Of a stretch of 64,000 bases of DNA, positions 28,291 through 36,886 are shown piece after piece; within the stretch, counting starts at the first letter, position 1, and the number at the start of each line of letters is the position of its first letter. A program made the translations under genes and the position numbers. Source of the DNA: Chitinophaga eiseniae (GTDB lineage Bacteria > Bacteroidota > Bacteroidia > Chitinophagales > Chitinophagaceae); NCBI RefSeq assembly GCF_900167135.1, contig NZ_FUWZ01000001.1, positions 124,001 through 188,000 on the forward strand, in the 5' to 3' direction. Under the pieces are notes generated by a model. That model saw only the letters and a program-made list of their open reading frames with translations. It made no database searches and was not told where the DNA came from.

Positions 28291-28845
28291 TTAAAAGACA
28301 AAATTATGAGTAACGTCTGCCAGTCTGGGCAGCAGGAGGTCTTTTTCTGAGACTACGGCTTTATCGAGCTCAATGCCCCAGTTGATATTCAATACAGGGT
28401 CATTGTAATTGATACCACCTTCACTGCCTTTGTGATAAAAATTATCACATTTGTACATCACTTCTGCAGTATCGCTGGTAACAGCATAACCATGAGCGAA
28501 TCCTTTTGGCACCAACAGTTGCAGCTTGTTGGCAGCGCTCAGTTCAATTACGTAGGATTGGCCGTAGGTGGGCGATCCTTTACGCAGGTCTACTACGGCA
28601 TCTACGATACTGCCCTCCAGCACTCTGATCAGTTTGGTCTGTGCGTGGGGTTCCAGCTGGTAGTGCAATCCTCTCAATACCCCGTAGGAAGAGCGTGCCT
28701 GGTTATCCTGCACGAAATTATACTCCAGCCCGGCTGCATGAAAAGTATTGGCATTGTAGCTCTCGAAAAAATATCCACGGTGATCTCCGAAGACAGTTGG
28801 CTCATATATGAGTAACCCGGGGAAGCCGGTTGCTGTAAAAGGCAT
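28291..28845 (-). CDS. rfbC: dTDP-4-dehydrorhamnose 3,5-epimerase
   Basis: A 184-residue cupin-fold epimerase. The catalytic His lies in VLRGLHYQLEPHAQTKLIRV, and SIVDAVVDLRKGSPTYGQ and VPKGFAHGYAV follow. YKCDNFYHKGSEGGINYNDP supplies the substrate Tyr. Length matches the family. It is 9 bp after rfbB and 15 bp before rfbD. Confidence 0.95.
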   Translation of the reverse strand: MPFTATGFPGLLIYEPTVFGDHRGYFFESYNANTFHAAGLEYNFVQDNQARSSYGVLRGLHYQLEPHAQTKLIRVLEGSIVDAVVDLRKGSPTYGQSYVIELSAANKLQLLVPKGFAHGYAVTSDTAEVMYKCDNFYHKGSEGGINYNDPVLNINWGIELDKAVVSEKDLLLPRLADVTHNFVF

Positions 28846-28854
28846 AACTGGTAA

Positions 28855-29910
28855 TTATCGCTTTTGGTACTGCTCCTGATAATATTTCTGGTAGTTGCCG
28901 CTGGTGACATGTTGCAGCCATTCCTCGTTGCTGAGGTACCAGTCTACCGTTTTTTCCAGGCCTTCTTCAAACTGGAGGGATGGTTCCCAGCCCAGCTCCT
29001 TGTTTAGCTTGGTGGCATCAATGGCATAACGCAGGTCATGGCCGGCGCGGTCTTTTACGAAGGTGATCAGCTGGGCGGAGGTGCCTTCGGGGCGGCCCAG
29101 TTTTTTATCCATGATACGGCACAGCAGCTGTATCAGGTCGATGTTCTTCCATTCGTTGAATCCGCCGATGTTGTAGGTTTCACCAATCCTGCCTTTGTGG
29201 AAGATGGTATCGATGGCGCGGGCGTGATCGTTGACATATAACCAGTCGCGCACGTTCTCTCCCTTGCCGTACACGGGCACCGGCTTGTTGTTTTTGATGT
29301 TGTGGATCGCCAGCGGGATCAGTTTCTCCGGAAAATGATGTGATCCATAGTTATTGGAACAGTTGGAGATAATGGCCGGGAGATGATACGTGTGATAGTA
29401 TGCCATCACGAAGTGATCGGAGCTGGCCTTGGAGGCTGAATACGGCGAACGGGGATCGTAGGCGGTGGTTTCATGGAAGAACCCTTCCTCGCCGAGTGAG
29501 CCGTATACCTCGTCGGTAGAGACATGGTAAAACAGCTTGTTCTCCACATTGTCTTTCCAGTATTTGCGGGCGGTGTTCAGCAACACGGCTGTTCCCAGTA
29601 CATTGGTTTTGATGAAGGCCAGCGGATCCATAATAGAACGGTCCACATGGCTTTCAGCAGCGAGATGTATCACGCCATCAAACTGGTACTTCCCGAAAAG
29701 CTGATCGATGAAGGCTTCGTCTGTGATATCTCCCTTTTCAAAAACATAGTTGGGAAGATCTTTAACGTCCAGCAGGTTTTCAAGATTACCGGCATAGGTC
29801 AGCGCATCCAGGTTCACGATCTGATAATCAGGATATTTGGAGACAAATAATCTGACTACATGTGAACCGATAAAGCCAGCCCCACCTGTAATTAGTATGC
29901 GTCGTTTCAT
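28855..29910 (-). CDS. rfbB: dTDP-glucose 4,6-dehydratase
   Basis: A 351-residue extended SDR enzyme. NAD-binding GGAGFIGSHVVRLF (residues 8-21), HLAAESHVDRSI, STDEVYGSLGEEGFF and SPYSASKASSDHFV (Tyr and Lys of YxxxK) are present. NNYGSHHFPEKLIPL and GKGENVRDWLYVNDHARA are typical of RfbB. It feeds the rfbC and rfbD steps downstream. No rfbA (glucose-1-phosphate thymidylyltransferase) is in the window, so dTDP-glucose must come from a gene elsewhere. Confidence 0.96.
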   Translation of the reverse strand: MKRRILITGGAGFIGSHVVRLFVSKYPDYQIVNLDALTYAGNLENLLDVKDLPNYVFEKGDITDEAFIDQLFGKYQFDGVIHLAAESHVDRSIMDPLAFIKTNVLGTAVLLNTARKYWKDNVENKLFYHVSTDEVYGSLGEEGFFHETTAYDPRSPYSASKASSDHFVMAYYHTYHLPAIISNCSNNYGSHHFPEKLIPLAIHNIKNNKPVPVYGKGENVRDWLYVNDHARAIDTIFHKGRIGETYNIGGFNEWKNIDLIQLLCRIMDKKLGRPEGTSAQLITFVKDRAGHDLRYAIDATKLNKELGWEPSLQFEEGLEKTVDWYLSNEEWLQHVTSGNYQKYYQEQYQKR

Positions 29911-29928
29911 GGAATGATGAATAGTTTC

Positions 29929-30873
29929 TTATTTTAATAAAGCCTGTTTAAAATATTCGAAGGTGATCTTTAGCCCTTCCTGCCTGCCTACTTTCGGCTC
30001 CCAGCCCAGCAGGGTACGGGCTTTGGTGATGTCCGGCTGCCGTTGTTTGGGATCGTCTTTCGGTAACGGATGGTAAACGATCTTTTGTTTGGAGCCGGTC
30101 AGCGCAATGATCTCTTCGGCAAACTGGTTGAGGGTGATCTCTTCCGGGTTGCCGATGTTCACCGGCAGATGGTAGTCGCTCAGCAGCAGGCGGTAGATGC
30201 CTTCGATGAGATCGTCAACGTAACAGAAGGAACGGGTTTGTTTGCCGTCGCCAAACACTGTCAGGTCCTGACCGCTCAGCGCCTGGCTCATAAAGGCCGG
30301 TAAAGCGCGGCCGTCATTGAGGCGCATGCGGGGACCGTAGGTGTTAAAGATACGGACGATCCGGGTTTCCACGCCATGGAAATTATGATAGGCCATGGTA
30401 ATAGATTCCAGGAATCTTTTGGCTTCGTCATAGACGCCGCGAGGGCCTACCGGGTTCACGTTGCCCCAGTATTCCTCTGTTTGCGGGTGTACATTGGGAT
30501 CGCCATATACTTCGGAGGTAGAAGCCACGAGGATGCGGGCTTTCTTTTCCTTGGCCAGCCCCAGCAGGTTATGCGTACCCAGCGACCCTACCTTCAGGGT
30601 CTGGATCGGCATTTTCAGGTAATCGATCGGACTGGCCGGCGAAGCGAAATTCAGGATATAATCCAGTTTGCCCGGTACGTGGATGAACTTGGTTACATCG
30701 TGATGATAATATTCAAAGTCCTGCAAGGGGAACAGGTGCTCAATATTTTTGATATTCCCGGTGAGGAGGTTGTCCATGCCAATCACATGAAAACCTTCCT
30801 TAATAAAGCGGTCGCACAGATGCGAGCCCAGGAAGCCGGCAGCGCCGGCTATCAGGATTCTCTTTTTTTCCAT
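29929..30873 (-). CDS. UDP-glucuronate decarboxylase (UDP-xylose synthase)
   Basis: A 314-residue SDR enzyme predicted to convert UDP-glucuronate to UDP-xylose (or the 4-keto-arabinose intermediate). Motifs: [14 protein letters not shown] at the N-terminus, [54 protein letters not shown] and YDEAKRFLE with the YxxxK pair. [20 protein letters not shown] is characteristic of UXS enzymes. It lies between rfbB and UDP-glucose dehydrogenase, which makes its substrate. Confidence 0.93.
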   Translation of the reverse strand: MEKKRILIAGAAGFLGSHLCDRFIKEGFHVIGMDNLLTGNIKNIEHLFPLQDFEYYHHDVTKFIHVPGKLDYILNFASPASPIDYLKMPIQTLKVGSLGTHNLLGLAKEKKARILVASTSEVYGDPNVHPQTEEYWGNVNPVGPRGVYDEAKRFLESITMAYHNFHGVETRIVRIFNTYGPRMRLNDGRALPAFMSQALSGQDLTVFGDGKQTRSFCYVDDLIEGIYRLLLSDYHLPVNIGNPEEITLNQFAEEIIALTGSKQKIVYHPLPKDDPKQRQPDITKARTLLGWEPKVGRQEGLKITFEYFKQALLK

Positions 30874-30897
30874 GTATTCAAGGTATGTGGTGATCGT

Positions 30898-32208
30898 TTA
30901 GGCAATAGCAGCACGGCCAACACTCTCATAATGGTAACCCATTTCCCTCATACGCGCTACTTCAAATAGATTACGGCCATCGAAGATAGCCTTGTATTTC
31001 AGGGCCGCGGAAATTTTATTGAAATCCGGTGTTCTGAATACGCTCCATTCTGTGGCGATGATCAGTGCATCTGCTTTGTCCAGGCAGGTATACTGATGAT
31101 CTGCATAATTTATTTTATCGCCTACTACCTGTTTTACATTCTCCATGGCTTCCGGGTCAAACACGGTAACGGTGGCGCCGGCGGCCAGCAGTGCATCGAT
31201 GATGTACAATGCGGGCGCTTCCCGTATATCGTCTGTGTTAGGTTTGAAGGCCAGCCCCCATAAAGCGAAATGTTTGCCTTTCAGGGCGTCCTTAAAATAA
31301 GCTTTTATTTTGGGCAGCAGGAACAGCTTCTGTTTTTCGTTGACATCCATGACGGCATTCAGTATCCGGAAGTCGTAGTCAACATCTTCGGAAGATTTGA
31401 CGAGTGCCTGTACATCTTTCGGAAAACAGCTGCCGCCGTAGCCGATACCGGGAAACAGGAACCGTTTTCCGATACGGTCGTCGCTGCCGATGCCTCTGCG
31501 GACCATATCTACGTCGGCGCCCAGCTTTTCACACAGCACGGCAATCTCATTCATGAACGAGATTTTGGTGGCGAGGAAAGAGTTGGCGGCGTATTTGGTC
31601 AGCTCAGCGGATTTTTCATCCATGTATATGATCGGGTTGCCTTGCCTTACAAAAGGAGCATAGAGTTCCCCCATCACCTTACGGGCCCTTTCAGAGTTGG
31701 TACCAATGACCACGCGGTCTGGTTTCATGAAGTCATCCACCGCCACGCCTTCGCGCAGAAACTCGGGGTTGGATACCACGTCGAAAGGCGTTTTGCAGTT
31801 CCGGGCGATGGCCGCTGTTACTTTCTCTGCAGTACCTACGGGTACCGTGCTTTTATCCACGATCACCTTGTAGTCGGTCAGCAGTTTGCCCAACTGGTCC
31901 GCCACTTTCAGTACAAAAGACAGGTCGGCGGCGCCGTCAGCGCCGGGGGGCGTCGGCAGTGCCAGGAAAATAACTTCTGCATCCCTGATGCCATCTTCCA
32001 GGCTGGTGGTGAAAAACAGACGTTCTTCCTTGAGGTTGCGTTCAAACAGCTTTTCCAGTCCGGGCTCATAAATAGTAATCTGACCGGAGGATAGTTTAGC
32101 TACTTTGTTGACATCGATATCTACGCAGGTAACTTCATTTCCTGTTTCTGCGAAACAGGTACCGGTTACCAGTCCTACGTAACCAGTGCCTACTACTGTA
32201 ATCTTCAT
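30898..32208 (-). CDS. ugd: UDP-glucose 6-dehydrogenase
   Basis: A 436-residue NAD-dependent enzyme making UDP-glucuronate. The Rossmann GTGYVGLVTG is at residues 7-16. STVPVGTAEKV (120-130), SNPEFLREG (146-154) and GYGGSCFPKD with catalytic Cys261 are present. The C-terminal domain has FALWGLAFKPNTDDIREAP. Its ATG overlaps the stop of the aminotransferase (ATGA), so translation of the two is probably coupled. Its product is the substrate of the decarboxylase 24 bp downstream. Confidence 0.97.
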   Translation of the reverse strand: MKITVVGTGYVGLVTGTCFAETGNEVTCVDIDVNKVAKLSSGQITIYEPGLEKLFERNLKEERLFFTTSLEDGIRDAEVIFLALPTPPGADGAADLSFVLKVADQLGKLLTDYKVIVDKSTVPVGTAEKVTAAIARNCKTPFDVVSNPEFLREGVAVDDFMKPDRVVIGTNSERARKVMGELYAPFVRQGNPIIYMDEKSAELTKYAANSFLATKISFMNEIAVLCEKLGADVDMVRRGIGSDDRIGKRFLFPGIGYGGSCFPKDVQALVKSSEDVDYDFRILNAVMDVNEKQKLFLLPKIKAYFKDALKGKHFALWGLAFKPNTDDIREAPALYIIDALLAAGATVTVFDPEAMENVKQVVGDKINYADHQYTCLDKADALIIATEWSVFRTPDFNKISAALKYKAIFDGRNLFEVARMREMGYHYESVGRAAIA

Positions 32209-33344
32209 GCTGGGGGATTGTTTAGAAATGATTTGACAGAATGAATAATGTGATCTAGCTGATCTTTGTCCATTTCAGTGTGTATCGGCAAGGAAATCAC
32301 CTTGGTGGTGAGATGATCGGTTACGGGTAAGTCAAAGGCTGCGCCGCCAAAATGCTCGAACATCCGCTGGCGGTGAGCCGGCACAGGGTAATAAATCATG
32401 GCAGGCACCTGTTGGGTTGCCAGGTATTCCTGCAGCTTGTTTCTGTCTGCGCCGTTCAGTTGAAGGGTATATTGGTGAAACACATGATAGCTGTTGGCGG
32501 CACGATAAGGCGTGGTGATCTGCGGCATATCGGCAAAAGCGGCGTCGTAGGCGTCAGCCACGGCCCTGCGGGCGTTGATATATTCATCCAGCAGCGGCAG
32601 TTTGATGCGCAAAACGGCTGCCTGCACGGAGTCGAGGCGGGAGTTGACCCCTACTACATCGTGATAGTACCGGGCCGACTGGCCGTGATTGGCCACCATC
32701 CTGATTTTGGCGGCCAGTGCGTCGTCGTTGGTGAACAGGGCACCACCGTCGCCATAACAGCCCAGGTTTTTGGAGGGAAAGAAAGAGGTACAACCAATAT
32801 GACCAATGGTACCGGCTTTCTTCACGCTGCCGTCAGCAAAAGTATAGTTGCCGCCGATGGCCTGTGCGTTATCTTCGATCACATACAGGTTGTGTTTGGC
32901 CGCTACCGCCATCAATGGTTCCATGTCTGCCACATGGCCGTAAAGATGTACGGGAACGATCGCTTTTGTTTTGGGGGTGATGGCTTTTTCCACCGCCGTT
33001 ACATCGAGACAGTAAGTCTGTGGGTCTACATCCACAAATACAGGCTTCAGCTGCAACAGGGCGATCACTTCGGCAGTGGCAATAAAAGTAAAGGAAGGGG
33101 TAATCACTTCGTCACCGGGTTGCAGGTCCAGTGCCATCATCGCTATTTGTAAGGCATCGGTGCCGTTGGCGCAGGGGATCACATGTTTGATGTCCAGATA
33201 CTGTTGCAGCTCTTCCGCAAATTTCTGCACCGCTCCACCATTGATAAAAGCAGCAGATTCCAGCACCTCCTGGATGGCAGCATCCACTTGCGGTTTAATC
33301 TTCGTATACTGGCGTTTCAAGTCAACCATCTGAATAGGCACCAT
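32205..33344 (-). CDS. DegT/DnrJ/EryC1/StrS-family sugar aminotransferase
   Basis: A 379-residue PLP enzyme of the nucleotide-sugar aminotransferase family. CANGTDALQIAMMAL, GDEVITPSFTFIATAEVI, VPVHLYGHVADM, VIEDNAQAIGG with Asp158, and SFFPSKNLGCYGDGGA with PLP Lys192 are diagnostic. It should aminate a keto-sugar nucleotide, perhaps the 4-keto product of a neighbour, but the sugar is not known. It is the first gene of the operon; the 110 bp to waaA holds the divergent promoters. Confidence 0.93.
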   Translation of the reverse strand: MVPIQMVDLKRQYTKIKPQVDAAIQEVLESAAFINGGAVQKFAEELQQYLDIKHVIPCANGTDALQIAMMALDLQPGDEVITPSFTFIATAEVIALLQLKPVFVDVDPQTYCLDVTAVEKAITPKTKAIVPVHLYGHVADMEPLMAVAAKHNLYVIEDNAQAIGGNYTFADGSVKKAGTIGHIGCTSFFPSKNLGCYGDGGALFTNDDALAAKIRMVANHGQSARYYHDVVGVNSRLDSVQAAVLRIKLPLLDEYINARRAVADAYDAAFADMPQITTPYRAANSYHVFHQYTLQLNGADRNKLQEYLATQQVPAMIYYPVPAHRQRMFEHFGGAAFDLPVTDHLTTKVISLPIHTEMDKDQLDHIIHSVKSFLNNPPA

Positions 33345-33410
33345 ATGCTATGTATATTTTTATTTTGTTTAAAGTGTGCAAATTTACAAATTTTGGGATT
33401 GGGTGGGGAT

Positions 33411-33418
33411 TATCTTTG
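33411..33418 (+). promoter_or_regulatory. TAnnTTTG -7 element for waaA
   Basis: TATCTTTG matches the Bacteroidota -7 consensus, 36 bp before the waaA ATG. TTTG at 33392 is present but at a short 15-bp spacing, so the -33 match is weak. Confidence 0.55.
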
Positions 33419-33454
33419 CAGGACGATTAAATTTCAGTAAAAGTACGCAGGCGA

Positions 33455-34714
33455 ATGTTAGCAAAGGCAATTTATAATACCGGTATCCGGCTGTATAGGG
33501 CAGGAGTAGGTCTGGCAGCCATGGGCGGCAAAAAGAAGGCATCTTTATGGCTAAGTGGCCGTCAACACTGGCGTTCCCGGATGGAACAGGCTGGTATCGG
33601 CCGGCACCCGCTGATTTGGGTACATGCCGCCTCCCTGGGAGAGTTTGAACAGGGCCGGCCGGTACTGGAGGAGTTCCGGCGGCAATATCCCGGCTATAAA
33701 ATTTTGTTAACTTTTTTTTCTCCCTCCGGCTACGAAGTGAGAAAAGATTATCCCGGCGCTGACTATATATATTACCTTCCGCTGGACACCCGCCGCAATG
33801 CGCAGGATTTTATCAGCATTGCCCGGCCGGCGCTGGTCCTCTTCATTAAATATGAATTCTGGTATCATTTCCTTACGGAGCTGTATACACGAAAAATACC
33901 GGTCCTGCTCGTGTCTGGCATCTTCCGGGAAAGTCAGCTCTTTTTTAAAGGCTATGGCGGCATGTTCCGCCGCCTGTTACAAGGACTGACCCACATCTTC
34001 GTGCAAAATGAAAACTCCCTGCGCCTGCTGCAGGGCATCGGCATCCGAACGGCCAGCATCAGCGGCGATACCCGGTTTGACCGGGTGGCGGCACTGCTCA
34101 CGGAGCAAACTGTTTTGCCACTGGTGGCGCAGTTTGCGGGCGCCAGCCACGTGCTCGTCGCTGGCAGCACCTGGCCGGAAGATGAACAGCTGCTGGCGTC
34201 GTGGTGGCGGCAAACTACCCGCCCCGGCATGAAAATGATCATCGCCCCCCATGAAATCCACGAATCCCATATCCGGCAGGTACTGGCCCTTTTTCCGGAA
34301 GCGGTGACCTACTCCGCGCTGAAAGCGGGCGCGCCGCCTGCTGATGTACTTATCATTGACAACGTTGGAATGTTAACCACCCTGTACCGTTATGCCCATG
34401 TAGCTTATGTAGGCGGCGGTTTCGGAAATGACGGTATTCACAACCTGCTGGAACCGGCGGTGTACAGCAAACCGGTGATCATAGGACCGGAATACAGTAA
34501 ATATTTCGAAGCCGTGGAGCTGGTGGCGCTCAAAGGCGCGCTGGCAGTATCAGGGCTTACTAACCTGGAAGACTATATGAAGAGGCTGCAGAACGAGCCT
34601 GCCTTTTATGAGGAAACCGCTTCCATAGCGGGCAACTATGTAAGGGATAATAAAGGGGCAACGGAAAAAATCCTGCGATATATTCAGGAGAACCGCTTTC
34701 TGAGCAGGGAATAG
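33455..34714 (+). CDS. waaA: 3-deoxy-D-manno-octulosonic acid (Kdo) transferase
   Basis: A 419-residue GT30 enzyme that adds Kdo to lipid A precursor at the inner membrane. The N-terminal segment (MLAKAIYNTGIRLYRAGVGLAA) is the usual membrane anchor. HAASLGEFEQGRPVLEEF contains the catalytic-type Glu; LLTFFSPSGYEVRK, YIYYLPLDTRRNAQDF and FIKYEFWYHFL follow. The C-terminal GT-B half has AGSTWPEDEQLLASWW, APHEIHESHI, AYVGGGFGNDGIHNLLEPAVYSKPVIIGPEY. The 3' end overlaps the convergent hypothetical gene by 31 bp. Confidence 0.96.
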   Translation: MLAKAIYNTGIRLYRAGVGLAAMGGKKKASLWLSGRQHWRSRMEQAGIGRHPLIWVHAASLGEFEQGRPVLEEFRRQYPGYKILLTFFSPSGYEVRKDYPGADYIYYLPLDTRRNAQDFISIARPALVLFIKYEFWYHFLTELYTRKIPVLLVSGIFRESQLFFKGYGGMFRRLLQGLTHIFVQNENSLRLLQGIGIRTASISGDTRFDRVAALLTEQTVLPLVAQFAGASHVLVAGSTWPEDEQLLASWWRQTTRPGMKMIIAPHEIHESHIRQVLALFPEAVTYSALKAGAPPADVLIIDNVGMLTTLYRYAHVAYVGGGFGNDGIHNLLEPAVYSKPVIIGPEYSKYFEAVELVALKGALAVSGLTNLEDYMKRLQNEPAFYEETASIAGNYVRDNKGATEKILRYIQENRFLSRE

Positions 34715-35604
34715 AAGTGTTGTACCAGGTGGTGGTCATCCTGCCAGCCCTGGATGATCTTGATCTCCCGCTGTATCCAGTAATCAGCTTCCTGCAGGGA
34801 CTTAAACTCATTGATGGTTTTGACAGAGCGTTCGTAGAGGTCGGTATCGCCGCGGAACAGCTCCTGGATGAACTGGTACTTGTCGTTGATGCCGATGGCT
34901 GCGCGCAGATCTTTTACCGGCATGTCTCCCAGTTTCTGGGCTACTTCCGTTTGTTGCTGCCGCAGGCGGTCATTGAGAGACAAGCCGCTATGATTGCCTA
35001 CCAGTTCGTTCAGGTCTTTGCGGATACCATGTGTATCAGGTACGGTATGCGGCTTTGCCTGTGCTTGTGCCGGTGCCGGTGTGGGAGCCGGGACGGGAGC
35101 AGGAGCAGGTACGGGTTCTGGTTCAGGTTCAGTTGCCTGGTCGAACAGCGTGGCCGGAGGGGGGGCTTTTTCCTTCTCTTTTTCTTTTTCCCTGACGGGG
35201 ATGTCCTTGAAAACGGGTTCCTGTAAAGGTTCTCTGGCGGCGGGAGGGGGCATATTGGCGGCCAGGGTGGGAATAGGCTGGGCCGTTATCACCGGTTCCG
35301 GTTTGGATGGAACAAGATCTGCAGCCACAGTGGATTGTGGATAACCTGCAGCCGGGACTTCCGGTTTATCTGCCGGTAATGTTGTAGTTTGCGTTGCGGT
35401 TGTAACCGGTACGGACATGGGGGGCTGCACGGGCATGATCACAGCAATGTCTTGTCTGTTCTGCATCTCCTGCTGCTGTTGTTTGTTACGCACGTACAAC
35501 ACCTCCGCCTGCAGCAACTGTACATAGTATGATATCGCCTGCAGGTTTGCTCCGGAATTTTTCAATTCCTGTAACTTCTCAATTAATGCATTTATTTTTT
35601 CCAT
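34684..35604 (-). CDS. Hypothetical protein with a Pro/Ala/Glu-rich linker
   Basis: 306 residues, no signal peptide. Residues 1-50 are helical or coiled-coil (MEKINALIEKLQELKNSG, then a Gln/Glu tract). A long disordered Pro-rich linker runs from about 55 to 190, including alternating Pro-Glu/Pro-Ala dipeptides. The C-terminal ~105 residues form a compact helical domain (SLNDRLRQQQ, AIGINDKYQFIQELFRGDTDLYERSVKTI, YWIQREIKIIQGW) that I recall as conserved in Bacteroidota proteins of unknown function. It is convergent with waaA and overlaps its end by 31 bp, and is divergent from tdk. Confidence 0.8.
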   Translation of the reverse strand: MEKINALIEKLQELKNSGANLQAISYYVQLLQAEVLYVRNKQQQQEMQNRQDIAVIMPVQPPMSVPVTTATQTTTLPADKPEVPAAGYPQSTVAADLVPSKPEPVITAQPIPTLAANMPPPAAREPLQEPVFKDIPVREKEKEKEKAPPPATLFDQATEPEPEPVPAPAPVPAPTPAPAQAQAKPHTVPDTHGIRKDLNELVGNHSGLSLNDRLRQQQTEVAQKLGDMPVKDLRAAIGINDKYQFIQELFRGDTDLYERSVKTINEFKSLQEADYWIQREIKIIQGWQDDHHLVQHFYSLLRKRFS

Positions 35605-35693
35605 GCCTTAATTGTTAACGCTTAGTGATAGGAATTATTTTATTTGGATAAAATTAGCGTATTTTAATTAATTAATAATCAAAATAATACAAT

Positions 35694-36263
35694 ATGTTTA
35701 TTGAACCTTCTCTTGCAGGAGGACGGAGGGGCTGGATTGAGGTAGTATGCGGCTCTATGTTCTCGGGAAAAACCGAAGAGCTCATCCGCCGCCTGAAACG
35801 TGCCCGTATTGCCAACTTAAAGGTAGAGATCTTTAAACCGGTGATAGACACACGTTACGATGAAGGAAGCATAGTATCGCACGACGAGAATAAAATTATT
35901 TCCACGCCTATTGACAACTCACAGCAGATCCTGCTGCTGGCGCAGGAAGTGGATGTGATAGGAATAGACGAAGCACAGTTTTTTGACGCGGAACTGCCCA
36001 ATGTATGTGATAAACTGGCATTACAGGGTATCCGGGTGATAGTGGCGGGGCTGGACATGGATTATACCGGGAAGCCCTTCGGGCAGATGCCGTTTATGCT
36101 GGCCAAAGCTGATTATATTACCAAGCTACACGCCATCTGTGTATGTTGCGGCAATATCGCCAACTACTCTTACCGCAAATCTGCGGAAACAGAAACATTG
36201 CTGCTGGGCGAAAAAGACCTCTATGAACCCCGTTGCCGGCATTGTTATTATGAAGGAAAATAA
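35694..36263 (+). CDS. tdk: Thymidine kinase
   Basis: A 189-residue type II thymidine kinase of nucleoside salvage. Walker A is [10 protein letters not shown] (residues 21-30), the Walker B-like loop is IGIDEAQFF, and [25 protein letters not shown] forms the lasso region. Zn-binding Cys pairs are CVCCG and CRHCYYEG. Length is standard. A hairpin terminator follows. Confidence 0.97.
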   Translation: MFIEPSLAGGRRGWIEVVCGSMFSGKTEELIRRLKRARIANLKVEIFKPVIDTRYDEGSIVSHDENKIISTPIDNSQQILLLAQEVDVIGIDEAQFFDAELPNVCDKLALQGIRVIVAGLDMDYTGKPFGQMPFMLAKADYITKLHAICVCCGNIANYSYRKSAETETLLLGEKDLYEPRCRHCYYEGK

Positions 36264-36284
36264 ACAGGATCATCCATAAACAGG

Positions 36285-36320
36285 ATGGCCGGTCTCGCTG
36301 AGGCCGGCCATTTTGCTTTT
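36285..36320 (+). terminator. Terminator after tdk
   Basis: ATGGCCGG (36285-36292) pairs with CCGGCCAT (36304-36311), followed by TTTGCTTTT. It also lies between tdk and the converging GtrA-family gene. Confidence 0.75.
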
Positions 36321-36342
36321 AAATATGTTCCCTCCCGGAATG

Positions 36343-36831
36343 TCAGCCCGGGGATTGCTGTTTTACTTTAAAGGTGAATTTTTTCTGGGTAAGATAGCTG
36401 AAGATGACTACCAGCGCGGTGGTAAAGATTTTACCGATGGTGGGGTAGAAGTGTAGCCTGTCTACAAACAGCTTCATCAGGAAGTAGTTGAGCAGAATGC
36501 AGATACCTACCAGCAGGAAATAGCGGAACAGCTGTACCCTGCCCCGGAGGTTGGAATCAGAGAACACCACGTACTTACTCAGCAGGAAACCTGTGGGGAA
36601 AGTGACTGCCATCGACATAAACAGGGCGGCGATGTGCGCGCTGATATCAATAAAAGGCAGATGGATCATCTCCTTCTGCAATACAAAATTGTAACAGATA
36701 AAGTACAAAAGGATATCCATCGCCGTATTCCCGCCACCACAGGCAAGGTAGCGGAAAGTCTGCCGGGGCATTACCCGGGCAAACGGCTGATAGAAGAAGT
36801 CGATGATTTGTAGTATGATCCTGCGTAACAT
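36343..36831 (-). CDS. GtrA-family membrane protein
   Basis: 162 residues with four predicted TM helices: YLACGGGNTAMDILLYFICYNFVL, ISAHIAALFMSMAVTFPTGFLLS, YFLLVGICILLNYFLMKLFV and IFTTALVVIFSYLTQKKFTF. The first helix signature (GGGNTAMDILLYF) and the final SYLTQKKFTF are GtrA hallmarks. Such proteins probably flip lipid-linked sugars for cell-surface glycans. A TAAATTTG -7-like element (36852-36845, minus) lies 14 bp upstream. Confidence 0.88.
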   Translation of the reverse strand: MLRRIILQIIDFFYQPFARVMPRQTFRYLACGGGNTAMDILLYFICYNFVLQKEMIHLPFIDISAHIAALFMSMAVTFPTGFLLSKYVVFSDSNLRGRVQLFRYFLLVGICILLNYFLMKLFVDRLHFYPTIGKIFTTALVVIFSYLTQKKFTFKVKQQSPG

Positions 36832-36886
36832 GTTAAAACTGGCGCAAATTTAGTCGTTTTAGGATTTTCCGGGCACCTATTTAAAC

